A stretch of 64,000 bases of DNA from Psychroserpens algicola (lineage in GTDB: Bacteria > Bacteroidota > Bacteroidia > Flavobacteriales > Flavobacteriaceae): positions 1,054,001-1,118,000 of the forward strand of contig NZ_JACNMJ010000001.1 of the NCBI RefSeq assembly GCF_014526325.1, given 5' to 3'. Position 1 is the first letter of the stretch. Every line of letters begins with the position of its first letter. Positions 9,352 to 18,223 of the stretch are shown here, piece after piece. Under the pieces are notes generated by a model. That model saw only the letters and a list, made by a program, of their open reading frames with translations. It was not told the DNA's origin and did not search any database. The translations under genes and the position numbers were made by a program.

Positions 9352-9359
9352 CAAAGTTA
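9352..9359 (-). promoter_or_regulatory. -7 promoter box of hflX
   Basis: On the minus strand this reads TAACTTTG, an exact TAnnTTTG match, 17 bases upstream of the hflX ATG. No clear -33 TTG was found. Confidence 0.55.
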
Positions 9360-9394
9360 CATAATTGAAGCTTCGTCTATTGCATTTTAAAACT

Positions 9395-9402
9395 TAAATT
9401 TG
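9395..9402 (+). promoter_or_regulatory. -7 promoter box immediately before the EEP gene
   Basis: TAAATTTG matches the consensus and ends four bases before the GTG start at 9407, the same spacing as in the DUF2480 gene. A leaderless mRNA is predicted. Confidence 0.5.
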
Positions 9403-9406
9403 TGAA

Positions 9407-10372
9407 GTGAATTCCCAAGATTTAAAAACAATTACTTATACCGTTGCATTTTATAATCTCGAAAATCTGTTCGATATCTATAATGATGCTACAAAACATG
9501 ATAACGATTTCCTTCCAGGTACTGATAAACGCTGGACAAAAAAGCGGTATGACCGAAAACTCTACAAATTAGGTCAAGTTATTTCTAAGATTGGTTTTGA
9601 AGATGCCCAAAAGCCACCAGCTATTGTAGGCTTAGCAGAGGTTGAAAACAAAAATGTACTTCAGGATCTAATACAAAGTAAAGATTTAGAGGCTTATGAC
9701 TACGGGATTGTTCATTATAATTCTCAAGACGAAAGAGGTATCGATGTCGGACTAATTTATGATAAAACAGTTTTTTCGGTTGATAACTCTAAAACGTATT
9801 CCATTTATATTGAAGATGATATCGGCGAACAAGATTATACCAGAGATATTTTATTGGTTTCTGGGGTACTTCATTCAGAAAAAATTCACTGTATAGTAAA
9901 TCATTGGCCTTCAAGGCGAGAAGGCGAGATTGAATCGATGCCTAAACGTTTAAAAGCAGCCGAAAAAGTTATAGAAATTATTAATTCTATAAAAGTTAAA
10001 GATACCAATGCAAAGATTATTGTAATGGGTGATTTTAACGATAACCCAAGTAATGAAAGTATAAAGTTTTTGAGTAGTAATGGGCATTTATTTAATCCTA
10101 TGGAAACAATGTTGTCCTACACAAGAGGCAGTCTAAATCATAATTTCAAATGGAATTTATTTGACCAAATACTAATCTCTACAAACTTTTTTGAGACTAA
10201 TAAAGAGCGCCTAAAATTTGATGAAGCCGACATATTTGATGAGAAATTTCTAACGCAATATAAAGGTAAGTTTAAAGGACAGCCGTTCAGAACTTATGTT
10301 GGAAAAAAATACAAAGGCGGATACAGTGATCATTTCCCAGTTTATATACAATTAAATGCTGCAAAAAATTAA
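9407..10372 (+). CDS. Endonuclease/exonuclease/phosphatase (EEP) family protein, no signal peptide
   Basis: A 321-residue metal-dependent phosphodiesterase of the EEP (DNase I-like) superfamily. Catalytic motifs are visible: NLENLFD near the N terminus, GLAEVENK with the metal-binding glutamate, NHWPSRR with the catalytic histidine, MGDFNDNP and the terminal SDHFPV. There is no ATG near the start, so GTG is used. It has no signal peptide, unlike the related secreted protein at 28206. Substrate may be DNA, RNA or another phosphodiester and cannot be resolved here. It is monocistronic and divergent from hflX. Confidence 0.85.
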   Translation: MNSQDLKTITYTVAFYNLENLFDIYNDATKHDNDFLPGTDKRWTKKRYDRKLYKLGQVISKIGFEDAQKPPAIVGLAEVENKNVLQDLIQSKDLEAYDYGIVHYNSQDERGIDVGLIYDKTVFSVDNSKTYSIYIEDDIGEQDYTRDILLVSGVLHSEKIHCIVNHWPSRREGEIESMPKRLKAAEKVIEIINSIKVKDTNAKIIVMGDFNDNPSNESIKFLSSNGHLFNPMETMLSYTRGSLNHNFKWNLFDQILISTNFFETNKERLKFDEADIFDEKFLTQYKGKFKGQPFRTYVGKKYKGGYSDHFPVYIQLNAAKN

Positions 10373-10430
10373 GTTCTTAAAGTCTTTTTCTTTTTGTCGA
10401 TAATAATTGCGTTTTATCTATTATAACAGT

Positions 10431-10447
10431 GTTAACAGTTTGTTAAC
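10431..10447. promoter_or_regulatory. Palindrome overlapping the adhesin promoter
   Basis: GTTAACA and TGTTAAC form perfect 7-base arms around GTT. The site overlaps the presumed -33 element of the adhesin promoter, as expected for an operator; the regulator is unknown. Confidence 0.45.
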
Positions 10448-10467
10448 TGGCATTTTTTTTATCTTCG
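10439..10467 (+). promoter_or_regulatory. Probable promoter of the T9SS adhesin locus
   Basis: TTTG at 10439-10442 is followed, 17 bases on, by TATCTTCG at 10460-10467, a one-base variant of TAnnTTTG. The leader would be about 115 bases. Confidence 0.45.
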
Positions 10468-10587
10468 GTTACTTAATGCGAGTCATTTTTTACGGCTCAA
10501 TTGTCAAAGGCTCTCCATTCTGCCCTAAGGAATCAGCTCAAGACACTAACAATCAACTGATTAAACAATTTAATAGCATTCATTGAT

Positions 10588-13500
10588 ATGAAAAAAATTT
10601 TACTCTCGTTGCCATTCCTTTTTGTGTTTTCAATTTGGTGTGCTGATGCACAAATTACATCCTATCCTTATCTTGAAGATTTTGAATCTGGCGATGGTGG
10701 TTGGGTTGTAGATGCAGCTAATCCAGGAAGCTGGGCCTTAGGAACTCCAGCCGCAACCGTTATTAATAGTGCCGATTCTGGTACTAATGCATGGGTAACT
10801 AATTTAACTGGTGACTATGTCGCCAACGAAAATGGGATTGTTACCAGCCCTGTTTTTGATTTATCTACTTTAGTTGCACCTTCTATAGAGATGAGTGTCT
10901 GGTGGAATTCTGAGTTTAGTTGGGATGGGATGGTATTACAATCTTCAATTGATGGAGGAACGTCATGGCAAAATGTAGGTGCTTTTGGTGATCCAAACAA
11001 TTGGTATAACGATAATTCTATTGCAGGTAATCCTGGTGGACAGCAAGAAGGCTGGACTGGACGCGGAACTTCAGGTTCTGGAGGTTGGGTTATAGCCAGA
11101 CATGCTTTAAATGGATTAGGCGGTCAGGCTAATGTAATTTTAAGAGTTGCATTTGGTTCTGATGGTTCTGTTCAAGATGAAGGTGTTGCTTTTGATACGG
11201 TTTCTATTTTTGAAGTGAGTTGCCCTGAGCCTTCTGGTATTACTATTGCTGCAGTAACCGAAAACTCTGCCGAAGTAAGTTGGACACCTGGAGGAGCAGA
11301 AACAACTTGGGAAATAGCCATACAAAATGCTGGAACTGGTATCCCATCTGGAGGTACTACTACAATGAATAACAACCCTTACGATGCCATGTCATTAACA
11401 CCAAGTACAGCTTATGAAGTTTACGTAAGAAGTGATTGTGGTGCTGATGGATTTAGTAATTGGGTTGGACCATTTAACTTTACAACATTAAATACACCTC
11501 CACCACCTCCACTAGGAGTAAATTGTGTGACGGGAACATCATCGTTTATATTCACTGAAAATTTTGACCAAGATCCGCCAGCAGGTTGGACAGGTACAGG
11601 GTTTGATGGTACCGATGGTAATTGGGATATAACTGGTGCAGGAGCCAATTCTTTTGGTACAGGTCCTGCAAATGCATATGATGGAGGAACAGGAAGTCAC
11701 TTAGAATACGAAGCTTCAGGTAATGCAACCGATATTGCGTCTGCAATTAGTCCGGCAATCGATTTAACCAGTGCTGTAGATGGTGCTGAATTATCATTCT
11801 TTTTCCATGCTTTTGGAGAAGATATGGGAACATTAAATGTCAATATTGCAAACGATGCAGCTGGTCCTTTCACAACATTATTTACATGGGTTGGTGATTT
11901 GCAAATTACCGATGATGAAGCTTGGGTGCCAGTTGGGATCAACTTAGATGCTTACTTAGGGCAAGTAATCTACTTAGAGTTTAGCTATGGCGGTGCAGGT
12001 TCTGGTTTTGAAGGCGATATGGCTATCGATTTTGTAAGAGTAGAGTCGTGTGGATCGTTTTGTATTCCACCTAGTGCAATTACTGTTACTGACATCACAG
12101 GAACATCAGCAGAGATTAGCTGGACGCCTAATAACGGAGAAACATCTTGGGAATATGTGGTTGTTCCAGCAGGAACAGGTGAGCCAACCGGACCAGGAAC
12201 CACAACTTCAACACCTTCTGCAAGTATTTCAGGTTTAGATTTTGAAACAGAATACGAAGTATGGGTTAGAGCAGATTGTGGATCAAGTTTTAGTATATGG
12301 GGTGGACCAGTAACGTTTACTACAACCATTCAAACTAATTTTGATGTGGATTGTGCTGTAGGTCCAGTTGATAGTTTCTTATGCTACGGAAATAACGATT
12401 CTGAGATATTTACTTATACAAGCTCTGATGGATCGCCACTTAATTTAACGATTAATACAGGTGAAATAGAAGGAGCGCCATTTGATTTCTTATTGGTGTC
12501 AGACGGAAATGGAACTGTATTATACAATGATGAAGGAAATGATGGTGTACTTGATGGCTTAACATTTCAATCTATAACAGATACCATAACTATTCAAATT
12601 TTATCTGATGGTTCAGTAAGTTGTGAATCTGGAAGCTTTTGTTGTTCAGACGGTATAGATTATACTGTTGCTTGTGCTACTTGTATTAACCCTGTTGCAA
12701 CTTATCAAGTGATAGATGATTGTGATAATGGTGATCAATTCTTAATTGATGTAAATATAACAAGTTTAGGAGATGCCACATCGCTAACTATTTCAAACAA
12801 TATAGATGCTACTACAGTTCCTGTTACAGCAACTGGAGTTTATCAAATTGGACCATTTCCATTTTTAGTAGATGTTGTGGTTACGGTGAGTAATGATCAA
12901 GATGTCAATTGTGTTATTAATAGCAGTCCAATTCAATTATTGGCTTGTCCTCCAGAAAATGACAATCCATGTGGTGCCATAGTTGCGGTCGTTAATGATG
13001 ACCAATCGTGTGATTTGGTTACTCCAGGAACATTGGTTGAAGCAACAGATTCTGGTGTCCCTGCGGGAAGTTGTGCAGGAAACCCTGATGACGACGTATG
13101 GTTTCAATTTACAGCCTTAAATGAAGTGCAATTGATTTCAGTTATAAATATAGCTGGAGGTGGTTTTAATACTGACCATGCTTTATATGAAGGTGATGAT
13201 TGTAATAACTTAGTTGAAATTGAATGTACTGATGGTGTAGCAAGTGTAACGCCTCAATTAGTTGTAGGAAACACCTATTATGTCAGAGTGTTTTCAGGAG
13301 GTAATAATCCAGAGACTACAACATTTGATTTATGTATAAAAGAAGCGCCAACAAATATTATTTGTGAAAATGCAGAGAATTTCTGTGCTGAAGCTGGAGG
13401 TGCTTTAACAACGTCTAATATTATTGGTATTCCTGATCCAACAGATATCGCATGTTTAGGCTCAGCACCTAACCCAACTTGGAATATCATTCAAATTGGA

Positions 13501-15192
13501 GAGCCTGGTTTAATCGAAATTGAAATAGCTCAAACTGATGAGGATGGAAATGGTTTAGATGTCGATTTCGTGCTTTGGGGACCATTTGATGATTTAGAAG
13601 GCGCTTGTGACAATTTAGATTTAGGTTGTCCAGACCCTAATGATTGTCCAAATAATACTACAAGTCCAGACTTTTATCCGTTTGGTAATATTGTAGATTG
13701 TAGTTATTCTTTTGTATCTACTGAAAACCTAACTATAGACAATGCTCAAACAGGGGAAATTTACTTACTACTTGTAACGAATTTCTCTGATGATCCAGGA
13801 ACTATCTCGATTAGTCAGACGAACACTGGTGGAGAAAATGATGGTGATATAACTGCTGAAATTGAAGTAGATTTAGGGCCTGATCAAGACCTTTGTGGAT
13901 TTGACACTTTTGAAATCATAGCAGAATCGCCATTTGCAGATACTTGGGAATGGTATTGTGATGGATTCATTATTGAAGGAGAAACATCATCGTCATTAGT
14001 TGTTTCTGAAACATGTACTTATACTGTTATTGTTTATGATGAACAATGTGATGCTCAAGCTCAGGATTCAGTAACTATAACATTTGGAGATGAGCCAGTT
14101 GCTAATAGTGTTCCAGACATGATCACTTGTGATGATATTTCCGCAGATGAGATTGAAGATTTTGATTTAGAAACGCAAACTGCAGGTATATTAGGAGCAC
14201 AAGATGCTACCGAGTTTAATGTATCGTACCATTTAACCTTAGCAGACGCTCAATCTAATGTAGGAGCCTTAAGTTCACCATATACTAACATTTCTAATCC
14301 ACAAACTATTTTTGTGAGAATTGAAGATGCTAATGCAACATTTTGCTCTGCTACAACGAGTTTTAATTTAATCATATCTGGTCCAACACCAGATGCAACA
14401 AGTGTTCCAATTGAAGTTTGTGACGATGATACAGATGGTGTTACATTATTTGATTTAGCAGCACATGATGCTAACATTTTAAATGGACAAAGTGATGTTG
14501 ATTTTTCTGTTAGCTATTATGAGACAGAAGCAGACGCTGAAGCAGGAACTGGTGCCATTGATACCTCTGTTCTATATAGCAGTTCATCGCAAACTATTTA
14601 TGCAAGAGTTGAAAGTAATATCGCTTTTGATTGTTATTCAACAACACCTTTCGATTTAATTGTTAAACCATTGCCTAGTACGTCATTTACTACCGATTTT
14701 GATTATGAAGTTTGTCCTAATGCAACGGTTCCAATTTTAATTACTGCTACTGCAAACAACTATACTGAATCTGAAGTAAGTATTGTTTGGTACAGAGATG
14801 GAGGTGTTATTGCTGGAGAATCAGGATTAACCTTATCAGTATTAGAGGCTGGGCTTTACGAAATTGAAGTGACTTTCAATGACAGTACAATGTGTTCAAG
14901 CATCACAGCTCAGACTGTTATCGAATTAGAAAGCTGTGTCATCCCTCAAGGAATTTCACCAAATGGAGATGGAATGAATGATGTGTTTGATTTAAGTAGT
15001 TATGATGTAAGCAAGCTTGAAATTTTTAACCGTAATGGTACTTTGGTTTACTCTAAAAATAACTATACCAATGAGTGGTATGGTCAAACAAACGATGGAG
15101 ATGAATTACCAGTAGGAACATATTTCTATACGATGGAGTATGAAGACGGTAAGCGTAGAAGTGCTTGGGTATACATCCAACGTCTAAATTAA
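10588..15192 (+). CDS. Giant T9SS surface protein with gliding-type C-terminal domain (adhesin 1)
   Basis: A 1534-residue secreted protein. Signal peptide is about residues 1-21. Then come a MAM/cleaved-adhesin-like domain (22-208), a fibronectin type III domain (212-300), a second MAM-like domain (312-490), a second FN3 (493-580), a CUB-like cysteine-rich module (585-690) and PPC-like and Ig-like beta domains up to about 1440. The C terminus (1450-1534) is a CHU_C/gliding-associated type B T9SS sorting domain starting with SPNGDGMNDVF and containing LEIFNR and GTYFYT. It is probably exported through the T9SS and exposed on the cell surface. The downstream PorP/SprF protein likely helps its secretion. 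Ligand is unknown. It shares long modules with the protein at 18224. Confidence 0.92.
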   Translation: MKKILLSLPFLFVFSIWCADAQITSYPYLEDFESGDGGWVVDAANPGSWALGTPAATVINSADSGTNAWVTNLTGDYVANENGIVTSPVFDLSTLVAPSIEMSVWWNSEFSWDGMVLQSSIDGGTSWQNVGAFGDPNNWYNDNSIAGNPGGQQEGWTGRGTSGSGGWVIARHALNGLGGQANVILRVAFGSDGSVQDEGVAFDTVSIFEVSCPEPSGITIAAVTENSAEVSWTPGGAETTWEIAIQNAGTGIPSGGTTTMNNNPYDAMSLTPSTAYEVYVRSDCGADGFSNWVGPFNFTTLNTPPPPPLGVNCVTGTSSFIFTENFDQDPPAGWTGTGFDGTDGNWDITGAGANSFGTGPANAYDGGTGSHLEYEASGNATDIASAISPAIDLTSAVDGAELSFFFHAFGEDMGTLNVNIANDAAGPFTTLFTWVGDLQITDDEAWVPVGINLDAYLGQVIYLEFSYGGAGSGFEGDMAIDFVRVESCGSFCIPPSAITVTDITGTSAEISWTPNNGETSWEYVVVPAGTGEPTGPGTTTSTPSASISGLDFETEYEVWVRADCGSSFSIWGGPVTFTTTIQTNFDVDCAVGPVDSFLCYGNNDSEIFTYTSSDGSPLNLTINTGEIEGAPFDFLLVSDGNGTVLYNDEGNDGVLDGLTFQSITDTITIQILSDGSVSCESGSFCCSDGIDYTVACATCINPVATYQVIDDCDNGDQFLIDVNITSLGDATSLTISNNIDATTVPVTATGVYQIGPFPFLVDVVVTVSNDQDVNCVINSSPIQLLACPPENDNPCGAIVAVVNDDQSCDLVTPGTLVEATDSGVPAGSCAGNPDDDVWFQFTALNEVQLISVINIAGGGFNTDHALYEGDDCNNLVEIECTDGVASVTPQLVVGNTYYVRVFSGGNNPETTTFDLCIKEAPTNIICENAENFCAEAGGALTTSNIIGIPDPTDIACLGSAPNPTWNIIQIGEPGLIEIEIAQTDEDGNGLDVDFVLWGPFDDLEGACDNLDLGCPDPNDCPNNTTSPDFYPFGNIVDCSYSFVSTENLTIDNAQTGEIYLLLVTNFSDDPGTISISQTNTGGENDGDITAEIEVDLGPDQDLCGFDTFEIIAESPFADTWEWYCDGFIIEGETSSSLVVSETCTYTVIVYDEQCDAQAQDSVTITFGDEPVANSVPDMITCDDISADEIEDFDLETQTAGILGAQDATEFNVSYHLTLADAQSNVGALSSPYTNISNPQTIFVRIEDANATFCSATTSFNLIISGPTPDATSVPIEVCDDDTDGVTLFDLAAHDANILNGQSDVDFSVSYYETEADAEAGTGAIDTSVLYSSSSQTIYARVESNIAFDCYSTTPFDLIVKPLPSTSFTTDFDYEVCPNATVPILITATANNYTESEVSIVWYRDGGVIAGESGLTLSVLEAGLYEIEVTFNDSTMCSSITAQTVIELESCVIPQGISPNGDGMNDVFDLSSYDVSKLEIFNRNGTLVYSKNNYTNEWYGQTNDGDELPVGTYFYTMEYEDGKRRSAWVYIQRLN

Positions 15193-15260
15193 AACCAATT
15201 AAAATCAACAATAAGAATTTACAAAATTCAACCAAACAACTAAAATCAAACAACTAACAA

Positions 15261-16163
15261 ATGAAAAAAATTTATATCATTATTGTATTGCTTATAGCAA
15301 CACAAGTGTATGGACAACAAGACCCTCAATACACCCAATACATGTATAATATGAATGTCATTAATCCAGCTTACGCAGGTTCTAAAGAGAATTTGTCTTT
15401 TGGATTGCTTTATCGTTCACAATGGGCAGGATTAGATGGTGCTCCACAAACAGGAACCTTTTTTGGTCACTTACCTGTTGGTGAGAAAGTAGGTATTGGT
15501 TTATCAATCATCTCAGATGAGGTAGGTCCAATTAAAGAAACTAATGCTTATGCTGATTTCTCTTATACTTTGCAACTAGGAGGAGAGCACAGACTAGCTT
15601 TTGGTATCAAAGCCGGAGCAACGTTTCATGATATCGGATTGGCAGGAATTGATTTAATAGATCCTAATGATCCGTTTTTTCAAAACATAAACACTACTAC
15701 ACCTAATATTGGAGCAGGATTCTTTTATTATACCGACAATTATTATTTAGCAGGATCTGTACCTAATATACTTAATTCGGTTCATTTAGATGCCGATGGA
15801 AATAAGCTGGGATCTGAAGAAGCTCATTATTTCATTACTGGTGGATATGTATTTGAGTTATCACCAAACACAAAATTAAAGCCTTCTTTTCTAGTGAAAT
15901 CAGCATTTAGTGCACCAACATCATTTGATGTTAATTTAAATGCCTTGTTTTTTGAGAAGTTAGAATTAGGAGCTTCTTATAGATTAGATGATTCGTTTTC
16001 AGGGTTAATAAACTTTGCAATCACACCTACAGTACGTGTAGGATATGCTTACGATAGTGTGACTTCGGATATTAAAAAGTACGCACCAGCATCTCATGAA
16101 TTTTTGCTGTTATTTGATTTAAATTTCCCGAAGAAAGTTTCACGTTCACCAAGATATTTCTAA
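15261..16163 (+). CDS. PorP/SprF family T9SS outer-membrane protein
   Basis: A 300-residue outer-membrane beta-barrel with a signal peptide ending at VYGQ. The hallmark start QDPQYTQYMYNMNVINPAYAG is the PorP/SprF signature, and the barrel follows to the end. Members assist secretion of T9SS cargo with type B C-terminal domains and are usually encoded beside their cargo, as SprF is beside SprB. The gene follows adhesin 1 by 68 bases and precedes the OmpA-type gene by 18. I infer that it serves adhesin 1 and perhaps the related adhesin 2. Confidence 0.95.
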   Translation: MKKIYIIIVLLIATQVYGQQDPQYTQYMYNMNVINPAYAGSKENLSFGLLYRSQWAGLDGAPQTGTFFGHLPVGEKVGIGLSIISDEVGPIKETNAYADFSYTLQLGGEHRLAFGIKAGATFHDIGLAGIDLIDPNDPFFQNINTTTPNIGAGFFYYTDNYYLAGSVPNILNSVHLDADGNKLGSEEAHYFITGGYVFELSPNTKLKPSFLVKSAFSAPTSFDVNLNALFFEKLELGASYRLDDSFSGLINFAITPTVRVGYAYDSVTSDIKKYAPASHEFLLLFDLNFPKKVSRSPRYF

Positions 16164-16181
16164 ACAGTTAAGCTAAAGATT

Positions 16182-18095
16182 ATGAAAAAAATATTAACAC
16201 TTTTTACAATAGCAGCATTAAGTAGTTTCAGCTTAATTGCTCAAAATAAAGACACGAAAAAAGCAGACAAACATTTTAATAGATATGAATTTGTTGAAGC
16301 TGCAGAAGATTACGCCAAATTAGTAGAAAACGGAAAAGGGAGCCCTTACGTTTACAGCCAGTTAGCAGAATCCTATTATAACGTATTCAATACACAAGAG
16401 GCCGAAAGATGGTATGCTAAAGCACTTGAAGCTAATCCTAGCCCAGAAATGATTTTCAAATATTCTCAGATGCTTAAAGCCAATGGGAAGTACGAAGAAT
16501 CTAATGCACAGATGGCAAAGTTTGCTCAAATGCGTCCAAGCGATGATAGAGCTATAGCGTTTAATAAAAACCCAGACTATCTACCAAAGATTTTAGAAAA
16601 AGGAAAGAAATTTAATATTCAAAACTTAGGGTTTAATACAGAGTATTCTGATTTTGGAGGGACATTACAAGATGGAAAATTATACATTACTTCTGCTAGA
16701 AATACATCTCGTAAAACTTATGGATGGAATGAAGAGCCGTTTTTAGATATTTATGAATTAACCAAAAATGATGACGGCACTTATCAAGCAGCAGCATTAG
16801 CTGGAAATAAAGTCAATACAAAATATCACGAAGGTGTTGTTTCATTCTCTCCAGATGGAAAGACAATGTACTTTTCTCGTGAGAGTTATTTTGAAAAAGA
16901 ATATGAAAGAGATTCTATAACCAATTATAGAATAAGCCAGTTACATTTATTTAAGGCAAGAAAAACTGGTGATGGTTGGAGCAATGTTGAAGGTTTTCCA
17001 ATTAACAGTGAAAATTATTCAGTAAAAAATCCTTCGGTGAGTGCTGATGGTAAAACGCTTTATTTTGCTTCTAATATGCCTGGAGGTTATGGATTGTTTG
17101 ATATTTATAAAGCAAGCATCAATGATGATGGTACTTTAGGTGAGCCAGAAAATCTAGGACAAAAGGTCAATACCCAAGGTCAGGAAATGTTTCCTTTCAT
17201 AAGTAGTAATAATACACTGTATTTTTCTTCTACTGGTCATTTAGGTTTAGGAAATCTTGATGTCTTTTATTCAAAAGTAGTTGATGGAAAAATGGGACCA
17301 GTACGAAACGTTGGTGTTCCAGTAAATAGTAATGCTGATGATTTTGCCTTTCATTTAGATGAAGAGACCGAAGAAGGTTTTGTATCTTCTAACAGAGAAG
17401 GTGGATTAGGAGGAGATGATGTTTATGCTATTAAAAAATTACAGCCATTATGTGATGTGTTAATTTCAGGAATTGTTACAGATTCTAAAACAGGAAATCC
17501 GATAAACGCAGCTAATGTAACGCTATACGATGATCAAGGCAATATGATTTTATCTAAAGTTACTAATTCTGATGGAATCGTAGAATTTATTGTTGAATGT
17601 GGTAAGCAATCTGAATTAGAAGTTGTAATGGACGGTTATGAAAGTCAGAAGTTAACAGTTTCTGCTTCTGAAGAAGAAGAGGAAGAAGTTAGCATCATGT
17701 TAGATCCAATTGAAGTTATTGTCGGACCTGAAGTGGTTAGCTTAAACCCAATTTATTTCGACTATGACAAATCTAATATCACAGCTCAGGCAGCTTTTGA
17801 ATTAGATAAGCTTGTTCAAATCATGAATAAATACCCAGAAATGGTTATCAACGCAACTTCGCATACCGATAGTAGAGGTTCGGCTTCTTATAATGAAAGA
17901 TTGTCTGATAGGAGAGCTAAAACTACAGTTCAGTATGTAATTTCAAAAGGAATAGATAAATCAAGAATTTCTGGAACAGGTAAAGGAGAAAACGAGCCAA
18001 AAGTAGATTGTGGCTCTAATTGTACAGATGAAGAACATCAAATGAACAGAAGATCAGAATTTATTATCGTAAGTGGTGGTCCACAAGCTCAATAA
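16182..18095 (+). CDS. PorE-like OmpA-family protein with TPR, PD40 and regulatory domains
   Basis: A 637-residue envelope protein. The order is signal peptide (1-20), TPR-like helices (22-120), PD40/WD40-like beta-propeller (about 145-420, with repeats such as SFSPDGKTMYFS and SADGKTLYFAS), a carboxypeptidase-regulatory-like domain (about 424-505) and an OmpA peptidoglycan-binding domain (520-635) with FDYDKSNI and THTDSRG-like HTDSRGSASYNERLSDRRA. This is the architecture of PorE, a T9SS component thought to anchor the system to peptidoglycan. The acidic EEEEEE patch lies between the last two domains. It forms an operon with the PorP/SprF gene. Confidence 0.92.
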   Translation: MKKILTLFTIAALSSFSLIAQNKDTKKADKHFNRYEFVEAAEDYAKLVENGKGSPYVYSQLAESYYNVFNTQEAERWYAKALEANPSPEMIFKYSQMLKANGKYEESNAQMAKFAQMRPSDDRAIAFNKNPDYLPKILEKGKKFNIQNLGFNTEYSDFGGTLQDGKLYITSARNTSRKTYGWNEEPFLDIYELTKNDDGTYQAAALAGNKVNTKYHEGVVSFSPDGKTMYFSRESYFEKEYERDSITNYRISQLHLFKARKTGDGWSNVEGFPINSENYSVKNPSVSADGKTLYFASNMPGGYGLFDIYKASINDDGTLGEPENLGQKVNTQGQEMFPFISSNNTLYFSSTGHLGLGNLDVFYSKVVDGKMGPVRNVGVPVNSNADDFAFHLDEETEEGFVSSNREGGLGGDDVYAIKKLQPLCDVLISGIVTDSKTGNPINAANVTLYDDQGNMILSKVTNSDGIVEFIVECGKQSELEVVMDGYESQKLTVSASEEEEEEVSIMLDPIEVIVGPEVVSLNPIYFDYDKSNITAQAAFELDKLVQIMNKYPEMVINATSHTDSRGSASYNERLSDRRAKTTVQYVISKGIDKSRISGTGKGENEPKVDCGSNCTDEEHQMNRRSEFIIVSGGPQAQ

Positions 18096-18127
18096 TACTT
18101 AGAATACAATGATCAACTAACCAATAT

Positions 18128-18157
18128 AAAGCCCTGAACTAATCAAGCAGGGCTTTT
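18128..18157 (+). terminator. Terminator after the OmpA gene
   Basis: AAAGCCCTG pairs with CAGGGCTTT over an 11-base loop, followed by a short T-rich tail. It separates adhesin 2 from the preceding operon. Confidence 0.85.
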
Positions 18158-18223
18158 ATTGTTTATAATATAGATTGCTAAACTATATCATGTAAAAGAA
18201 AAAAGTTAAAACAACCAACACCA

